In this document: positions 40,526 to 44,971 of the stretch, one piece after another
Layout: each line of letters starts with the position of its first letter
How positions within the stretch are numbered: position 1 is the stretch's first letter
NCBI GenBank assembly: GCA_020442385.1
Contig: JAGRKE010000009.1
Location: 1 to 44,971, forward strand
DNA: 44,971 nucleotides
Reading direction: 5' to 3'
Source: Alphaproteobacteria bacterium
Lineage (GTDB): Bacteria; Pseudomonadota; Alphaproteobacteria; Micavibrionales; Micavibrionaceae
Translations under genes and position numbers: made by a program
The notes under the pieces: model-generated
Seen by the model: only the letters and a program-made list of their open reading frames with translations
What the model was told of the DNA's origin: nothing
Databases searched by the model: none

Positions 40526-40720
40526 CTAGTAAATTTTCGTGAAACCGCTGCGCTTAATTTCCACCTTCATGGATTTGCAGTCCGGCGCTTCGGTTTTATG
40601 AGATCCGTCACAGAACGGCAGTTTTTTTGAAAAGCCGCAGGTGCAAATGCTATACAACTCGCCCTCTTCGAACGTATAAGTATCGCCGGGTTTCAGGTCG
40701 TTGTCTTTTGGTAGAGGCAT
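40526..40720 (-). CDS. CDGSH iron-sulfur domain protein
   Basis: A 64-residue protein with a single CDGSH motif: Cys-Thr-Cys, then Pro-Phe-Cys-Asp-Gly-Ser-His, a three-Cys one-His ligand set for a 2Fe-2S cluster. Redox role unknown. It starts two bases after the dcd stop on the same strand, so they are probably co-transcribed. Confidence 0.88.
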   Translation of the reverse strand: MPLPKDNDLKPGDTYTFEEGELYSICTCGFSKKLPFCDGSHKTEAPDCKSMKVEIKRSGFTKIY

Positions 40721-40722
40721 AC

Positions 40723-41334
40723 TTACAGCTTCGGCAAAGTCACGCCTTGCTGGCCCATATATTTACCCGCGCGGTCGGCGTAGCTCACCTCGCACGCGTC
40801 ACTGCCCTTGAAGAACAGGAACTGCGCAATGCCTTCATTGGCGTAGACCTTGGCGGGCAGGGGCGTGGTGTTTGAAATCTCCAGCGTCACATGGCCTTCC
40901 CAGCCCGGCTCCAGCGGGGTGACATTCACAATCAGGCCGCAGCGCGCATACGTGCTCTTGCCCAAGCAAATCACCAGCACGTCTTTGGGGATGCGGAAAT
41001 ATTCTACCGAGTGCGTGAGCGCGAAGCTGTTGGGCGGAATCACGCACACATCGGTGGTGCGGTTTACGAAGCTCTGCTCGGAAAAATCTTTCGGATCAAC
41101 CATCGCATTATCGACATTGGTGAAAATTTTGAAATCCGGCGCGCAGCGGCTGTCATAGCCATAGGATGACAGGCCGTATGAAATAACGCCGTCCTTCTTT
41201 TGCTTTTCCACGAACGGGTCGATCATGCCGTGTTCCTGCGCCAGATGTCTGATCTGGTGGTCGGCCAGAATGCCCGGCAGCATGGATAAATCTTCGGTGT
41301 GTTCGGCGCGTTCTTTCAACAGTGTTTCACTCAT
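40723..41334 (-). CDS. dcd: dCTP deaminase
   Basis: A 203-residue trimeric dUTPase-fold enzyme that deaminates dCTP to dUTP for dTMP synthesis. It has Gly-Lys-Ser-Thr-Tyr-Ala-Arg-Cys-Gly, then [12 protein letters not shown] with the catalytic Glu. The N terminus is longer than in E. coli, in the alphaproteobacterial form with [12 protein letters not shown]. The ATG at 41334 has a GAAGAG-type ribosome-binding site; an internal ATG at 41283 is an alternative. The small gene upstream stops one base before this start. Confidence 0.93.
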   Translation of the reverse strand: MSETLLKERAEHTEDLSMLPGILADHQIRHLAQEHGMIDPFVEKQKKDGVISYGLSSYGYDSRCAPDFKIFTNVDNAMVDPKDFSEQSFVNRTTDVCVIPPNSFALTHSVEYFRIPKDVLVICLGKSTYARCGLIVNVTPLEPGWEGHVTLEISNTTPLPAKVYANEGIAQFLFFKGSDACEVSYADRAGKYMGQQGVTLPKL

Positions 41335-41335
41335 C

Positions 41336-41467
41336 TTACGTCTCTTCTTTTTTGTCTTTATCGGCGGCCTTTTGCTCTTTCTTCAGGGCTTTGCGCTTGC
41401 GCAGATTCTCGCGCAAAGCTTCGGCGCGCTTATCCAGCTTGTCTTGTGTCTGATTTGGGTGGCCCAT
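41336..41467 (-). CDS. Small basic protein (43 residues)
   Basis: A minus-strand frame from the ATG at 41467 to a TAA at 41336, just before the dcd start. The product is Lys/Arg-rich and helical, with an [13 protein letters not shown] core. Short proteins with this core are common in alphaproteobacteria, and the frame is tightly coupled to dcd. Function unknown; RNA or ribosome binding is a guess from charge alone. Confidence 0.6.
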   Translation of the reverse strand: MGHPNQTQDKLDKRAEALRENLRKRKALKKEQKAADKDKKEET

Positions 41468-41553
41468 GATTCAAACTATAGGGAAAAACGCCGCAGCTGC
41501 GCGAGTCTTTTGTTGGGATTGTACGGGCGCGGGCTGGGGATAACCGGGGCGGC

Positions 41554-42594
41554 TCACCACTCTAAAATGACCTTGCCGCAGTTGCCCTTGGCCATGGTCT
41601 GGAAGCCTTCTTCATACTCCTCAATCGGGAAGTGGTGGGTGATGACGGGTGTGATATCCAGACCGCTTTGGATCATCGCGGCCATTTTGTACCATGTTTC
41701 ATACATTTCGCGGCCGTAGATACCCTTGATAAACAGGCCCTTAAAGATCACCTGATTCCAATCGATATCCATTTTTCCGCCCGGCGGAATTCCCAACAGG
41801 GCAATCTTGCCGCCATTGCACATCGTATCGATCATGCCGTTAAAGGCGCTTTCCACGCCCGACATTTCAAGACCGACATCAAAGCCTTCACTCATGCCTA
41901 GCGTTTTCATCGCATCTCTCAGGGTTTCTTTGGTCACGTCAACCGTGTGCGTTGCGCCCATTTTTTTGGCCAGCTCCAGACGGTAGGGATTGATATCCGT
42001 TACCACAATGTGGCGCGCGCCGGCATGTTTGCAGATTGCCGCGGCCATGCACCCAATCGGGCCTGCGCCGGTAATCGATACATCCTCACCCACCAGATCA
42101 AAGGACAGGGCGGTGTGCACGGCATTACCGAACGGGTCGAAAATCGCGGCTAGATCATCGGAAATGTCATCGGGAATAGGGAACACGTTGCTAGCTGGAA
42201 CGCTCAAATACTCGGCGAAGCTGCCCTGACGGTTCACACCCACGCCCAGTGTGTTCGGGCATAAATGACGGCGCCCCGCGCGGCAATTGCGGCAAACGCC
42301 GCACACCACATGCCCCTCGCTGGAGACCCGCTGGCCGGGCTTATAATGCTCAACCGCGCTGCCGACCTTTTCGATCACGCCGACATATTCGTGGCCGACA
42401 ATCATCGGGGTTGGGATGGTTTTTTGCGCCCACGCATCCCATTTGTAGATATGCACATCCGTGCCGCAAATCGCGCTTTTAACGACTTTGATGAGAACAT
42501 CATTCGGGCCGATATCAGGCACAGGCTGATTATCCACCATCCAGATGCCCGGTTCGGCGTGCAGCTTGGATAATCCTCTCATCGAATTTTTCAT
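41554..42594 (-). CDS. tdh: L-threonine 3-dehydrogenase
   Basis: A 346-residue zinc-dependent medium-chain dehydrogenase that turns threonine into 2-amino-3-ketobutyrate with NAD+. It has the catalytic zinc Cys in Ala-Ile-Cys-Gly-Thr-Asp-Val-His, the Gly-His-Glu motif, four structural-zinc cysteines in the Cys-Gly-Val-Cys-Arg-Asn-Cys cluster, and a Rossmann Gly-Ala-Gly-Pro-Ile-Gly. The ATG overlaps the stop of kbl (ATGA), giving the classic kbl-tdh operon. An AAAGGA ribosome-binding site lies about 10 bases upstream. Confidence 0.95.
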   Translation of the reverse strand: MKNSMRGLSKLHAEPGIWMVDNQPVPDIGPNDVLIKVVKSAICGTDVHIYKWDAWAQKTIPTPMIVGHEYVGVIEKVGSAVEHYKPGQRVSSEGHVVCGVCRNCRAGRRHLCPNTLGVGVNRQGSFAEYLSVPASNVFPIPDDISDDLAAIFDPFGNAVHTALSFDLVGEDVSITGAGPIGCMAAAICKHAGARHIVVTDINPYRLELAKKMGATHTVDVTKETLRDAMKTLGMSEGFDVGLEMSGVESAFNGMIDTMCNGGKIALLGIPPGGKMDIDWNQVIFKGLFIKGIYGREMYETWYKMAAMIQSGLDITPVITHHFPIEEYEEGFQTMAKGNCGKVILEW

Positions 42595-43796
42595 GCGGCT
42601 TGTTCCTTTAAGATGCCCAGTTCTTTACCGACCTCACCGAAGGCGGCGATGGCTTTATCTAGATGCTCGCGCGTGTGCGCGCAAGACATTTGTGTGCGGA
42701 TGCGCGCTTTACCGTCGGGCACGACGGGGTATGAGAATCCAACCACATACACCCCGCGTTTGAGCATTTCATCGGCGAACTTGCCTGCCAGCGCGGCGTC
42801 ATAAATCATCACCGGGATAATCGGATGCTCACCGGGCAGCAAATCAAAGCCAAGCTTCGTCATTTGCTCACGGAAGTATCGACTGTTTTCCTGCAGGCGG
42901 GCAATCATCTCCGCACCTTGCTTGCCGATCAAATCCAGCACCGCGAGCGATGTGGCCGTGATGACCGGCGCAAGCGTGTTGGAAAACAGATAGGGGCGCG
43001 AGCGCTGGCGCAGATATTCAATAATTTGCGCGTGGCCGGATGTGTATCCGCCTGACGCGCCGCCCAGCGCCTTGCCCAGCGTGCCTGTAATGATATCGAC
43101 TTGATCCTGCACGCCGAAATGCTCGGGCGTGCCCGCGCCGGTCTTGCCGGTGAAGCCGACCGCGTGGCTGTCATCGACCATCACCATCGCGTCATATTTT
43201 TCCGCCAGCGCGCAGATGTCCGGCAGGTTGGCCAGATAGCCATCCATCGAAAACACGCCATCTGTAGCGATCAAGCGGAAACGCTGGTCTTGCGCTTCCT
43301 TCAAGCAACGCTCCAGATCGGCCATATCGTTATTCTTATAACGGTAGCGCACGGCCTTACACAGGCGCACGCCATCGATGATGCTGGCATGGTTCAGCTC
43401 ATCACTAATGATCGCATCTTCTGCCCCTAAAATCGTTTCAAACAGCCCCGCATTGGCATCAAAGCAAGAGGAATACAAGATCGTGTCCTCGGTCTTCAGG
43501 AAGCCGGAAATCTTTTTCTCAAGATCTTTGTGAATATCCAGCGTGCCGCAGATAAAGCGCACCGAAGCCATGCCGAAGCCATATTCATCGAGCGCCGTTT
43601 GCGCCGCGCTCACCAGCTCAGGATTATCCGCCAGTCCCAGATAGTTGTTCGCACAGAAATTGAGCACATGATCGCCGCTCGCGACCTTAATATCCGCGCT
43701 TTGCGGCGATGTGATCACGCGTTCGGGCTTATACAGCCCGGCCTCGCGAATGCTCTGTAGCTCTTTATCCAAATGCGTCAGTAATGCTTTTGCCAT
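42591..43796 (-). CDS. kbl: Glycine C-acetyltransferase (2-amino-3-ketobutyrate CoA ligase)
   Basis: A 401-residue PLP enzyme of the alpha-oxoamine synthase family that splits 2-amino-3-ketobutyrate with CoA into glycine and acetyl-CoA, completing threonine breakdown with Tdh. It has [10 protein letters not shown] and the PLP lysine in Gly-Thr-Leu-Gly-Lys-Ala-Leu-Gly-Gly. The ATG at 43796 has an AAGAGA ribosome-binding site; a longer frame from 43838 begins upstream of the promoter and is rejected. Confidence 0.95.
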   Translation of the reverse strand: MAKALLTHLDKELQSIREAGLYKPERVITSPQSADIKVASGDHVLNFCANNYLGLADNPELVSAAQTALDEYGFGMASVRFICGTLDIHKDLEKKISGFLKTEDTILYSSCFDANAGLFETILGAEDAIISDELNHASIIDGVRLCKAVRYRYKNNDMADLERCLKEAQDQRFRLIATDGVFSMDGYLANLPDICALAEKYDAMVMVDDSHAVGFTGKTGAGTPEHFGVQDQVDIITGTLGKALGGASGGYTSGHAQIIEYLRQRSRPYLFSNTLAPVITATSLAVLDLIGKQGAEMIARLQENSRYFREQMTKLGFDLLPGEHPIIPVMIYDAALAGKFADEMLKRGVYVVGFSYPVVPDGKARIRTQMSCAHTREHLDKAIAAFGEVGKELGILKEQAA

Positions 43797-43833
43797 CGGT
43801 CTCTTATCTATGTTTTTAAATATCTGAAACCAA

Positions 43834-43861
43834 AGCATACTCGGTTTGTGTGCGCAGGCAA
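43834..43861 (-). promoter_or_regulatory. Promoter of kbl-tdh
   Basis: On the minus strand TTGCCT (43861-43856), 16 bases and TATGCT (43839-43834) form a plausible sigma-70 promoter, with the transcript starting about 30 bases before the kbl ATG. Confidence 0.5.
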
Positions 43862-43926
43862 GGGGATAATATAAGAAGGCGGGGAAAGGTTATTTGACGC
43901 AGCAGACGACTGACGAATGCGTGGCG

Positions 43927-44971
43927 CTACATCGTTAAGTCGTTGGGCGGTGGGGTGTTGTTGTTTGAGGGGTGTTTGTTGGGTTGTAAAGCGTAAGTGT
44001 CTTTCAAAGCTTTTATGTATGCTTGAGGAGAGAATTTTTTTATACCAGAAACGATATTCGCCGCTATTGCCTTACTCATGCCTTTGGGTGGATTATCAAT
44101 ATATTGAAACACGGCATATCCGCTTAATCCCGTGCGCTCAGCTTCTGCTTGCAAAAACACCAAGTCTTCTTCCGAGATGGTTTCATCCAGTGCGTCAGGT
44201 TGTTCAGGGTATACTTCTTTTAGAGCGTTCACCCATGCTAGGTGTGAACTTTTTGTCTTTTTACCCTTAACAAGCTTATTGATATGATTAAGGTTATCCT
44301 TCATGCCTTTTGGCGGATTTTTTATAAGCCTAAATATGGCATTACCTCCTAAGCCAGTACGCTCCGATTCGGACTTAAGAAAAGCTAAATCTTCTTCAGA
44401 TAAGCGCACGCGCTTAAATTCAATTTCTTTGTTTGGTTGTTCAAGATAAACCTCTTTAAGGGCATCAATCCATTCTTGTGGCGCACTTTTCAGCTTACCG
44501 TAAACAATGTTTCCGGCGTGCTGGCTTTTCATTCCCAGTGGTGGATTATCAATATATTGAAACACGGCATATCCGCCCAAGCCCGTGCGCTTAGCTTCTG
44601 CTTGCAAAAACGCAAAATCTTCTTCTGAGATAGCTTTGTATTCAAGGGTTGGCTTCATATCAGGTTGTTTCAAGAATGTCTCTTTAACCGTTAAAAGCCA
44701 TTTTGGTATGGTGTTTTTAATTGTGCCGTCAAAAATGCCCTTTAAGTGCCTTTTATCTAATCCTTTTGGCGGATTATTAATCTTATTAAATATGGCGCAC
44801 CCGCCTAAACCTGTGCGTTTAGCCTCTGCTTGCAAAAACGCAAAATCTTCTTCTGAGATAGCTTTGTATTTTGTATCTGGTTGTTTAGAATAAGCCTTCT
44901 TGAGTGCTTCTATAAATTCAGGTGGAGACGACTTTGTCAAACCGCTTATAATTCGTTTAACCCGCTTCTTG
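43927..44971 (-). CDS. Tandem 75-76-residue repeat protein, partial at the window edge
   Basis: The frame stays open past the right edge: bases 44941-44971 translate in phase to another repeat tail, so the apparent TTG start at 44940 is not real. At least four full repeats of 75-76 residues are present plus part of a fifth. Each has a Ser-Glu-Glu-Asp-(Phe/Leu)-x-Phe-Leu helix, an Arg-Thr-Gly-Leu-(Gly/Ser)-Gly turn, an Asn-Pro-Pro-x-Gly-(Met/Leu) break, a Gly-x-x-Lys link and a (Trp/Tyr)-(Ile/Leu/Val)-x-x-(Leu/Val)-Lys helix. The C-terminal tail is Pro/Asn-rich. No family recognised; the repeats look like a helical solenoid or repeated HTH-like module. The DNA is more AT-rich than its neighbours. 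Confidence 0.65.
   Translation of the reverse strand, partial: KKRVKRIISGLTKSSPPEFIEALKKAYSKQPDTKYKAISEEDFAFLQAEAKRTGLGGCAIFNKINNPPKGLDKRHLKGIFDGTIKNTIPKWLLTVKETFLKQPDMKPTLEYKAISEEDFAFLQAEAKRTGLGGYAVFQYIDNPPLGMKSQHAGNIVYGKLKSAPQEWIDALKEVYLEQPNKEIEFKRVRLSEEDLAFLKSESERTGLGGNAIFRLIKNPPKGMKDNLNHINKLVKGKKTKSSHLAWVNALKEVYPEQPDALDETISEEDLVFLQAEAERTGLSGYAVFQYIDNPPKGMSKAIAANIVSGIKKFSPQAYIKALKDTYALQPNKHPSNNNTPPPNDLTM
44087..44870 (-). repeat. Near-identical DNA repeats inside the repeat gene
   Basis: A 37-base block at 44087-44123 is identical to 44540-44576 (two periods apart). A 46-base block at 44597-44642 is identical to 44825-44870 (one period apart). Such DNA-level identity, beyond protein conservation, indicates recent duplication or gene conversion among the repeats. 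Confidence 0.85.

Noticed and set aside
44087..44870. Possible CRISPR array because of regular near-identical repeats
   Set aside because: The repeats are about 228 bases apart and lie in frame inside a coding sequence with conserved protein motifs; there are no short palindromic repeats with unique spacers.
43927..44940. Repeat protein as a complete 337-residue gene starting at the TTG at 44940
   Set aside because: The frame is open upstream to the window edge and its translation matches another repeat tail, so the true start is beyond 44971.

Overview
The window reads as a chromosomal segment of an alphaproteobacterium with intermediate base composition. The evidence is a tad/cpa Flp-pilus locus in the cpaA-B-C-D-E-F-tadB-tadC order, a CpdR-type single-domain response regulator, a CckA-like hybrid histidine kinase, CtrA-type boxes (TTAA-N7-TTAA) in front of several genes, an infA-maf-rng cluster, and a dCTP deaminase with an alphaproteobacterial-type N terminus. 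Genus cannot be fixed from sequence alone. The large PCPA-motif pseudopilins would fit a Micavibrio-like or related lineage, but that is inference.

Layout: 1-9364 (+) carries the Flp pilin, prepilin peptidase, CpaB, secretin CpaC, lipoprotein CpaD, CpaE/TadZ, CpaF ATPase, TadB and TadC. 9439-10961 (-) carries TadD and a short CpaC-N-domain protein. 11106-15028 (-) is a three-gene cassette of large pseudopilin-like proteins with tail-fibre-like and Cys-bracketed modules. 15329-20272 holds a helical hypothetical protein, tRNA-Val, cpdR, an OmpA-like protein with no signal peptide, an exported hypothetical protein and a GT4 glycosyltransferase. 20356-22655 encodes a predicted secreted beta-propeller coupled to an RluD-type pseudouridine synthase. 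22656-23308 has no large gene but holds a candidate sRNA with a terminator and a 58-residue ORF. 23309-24202 is an orphan gene behind a CtrA-type promoter. Next come a YjbH-like outer-membrane protein (-), a CckA-like kinase with a CheY-like receiver (+), glpD-glpK (+), a FecR/cadherin/RTX-like giant adhesin (-), a solitary cyclic-nucleotide-binding domain (-), two small ORFs (+), tRNA-Phe with a duplicated 3' end, rng-maf-infA (-), a TrpR-like regulator (+), murA, a CDGSH protein, dcd and a 43-residue gene (-), and tdh-kbl (-). A tandem-repeat protein runs off the right edge.

How it may work together: the left third is a surface-appendage island. The Flp pilin, the pseudopilin cassette and the orphan at 23309 each have a perfect TTAA-N7-TTAA box 11-12 bases upstream of a TATNNT -10 element. 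The tadD operon and the OmpA-like gene have degenerate versions with the same spacing. With cpdR and a CckA-like kinase in the same window, this points to cell-cycle (CtrA) control of pili and associated surface proteins. The most novel items are the pseudopilin cassette, the CtrA-box orphan gene, and the 75-76-residue tandem-repeat protein at the right edge. The rest (glp, mur, dcd, infA/maf/rng, kbl-tdh) is housekeeping metabolism.
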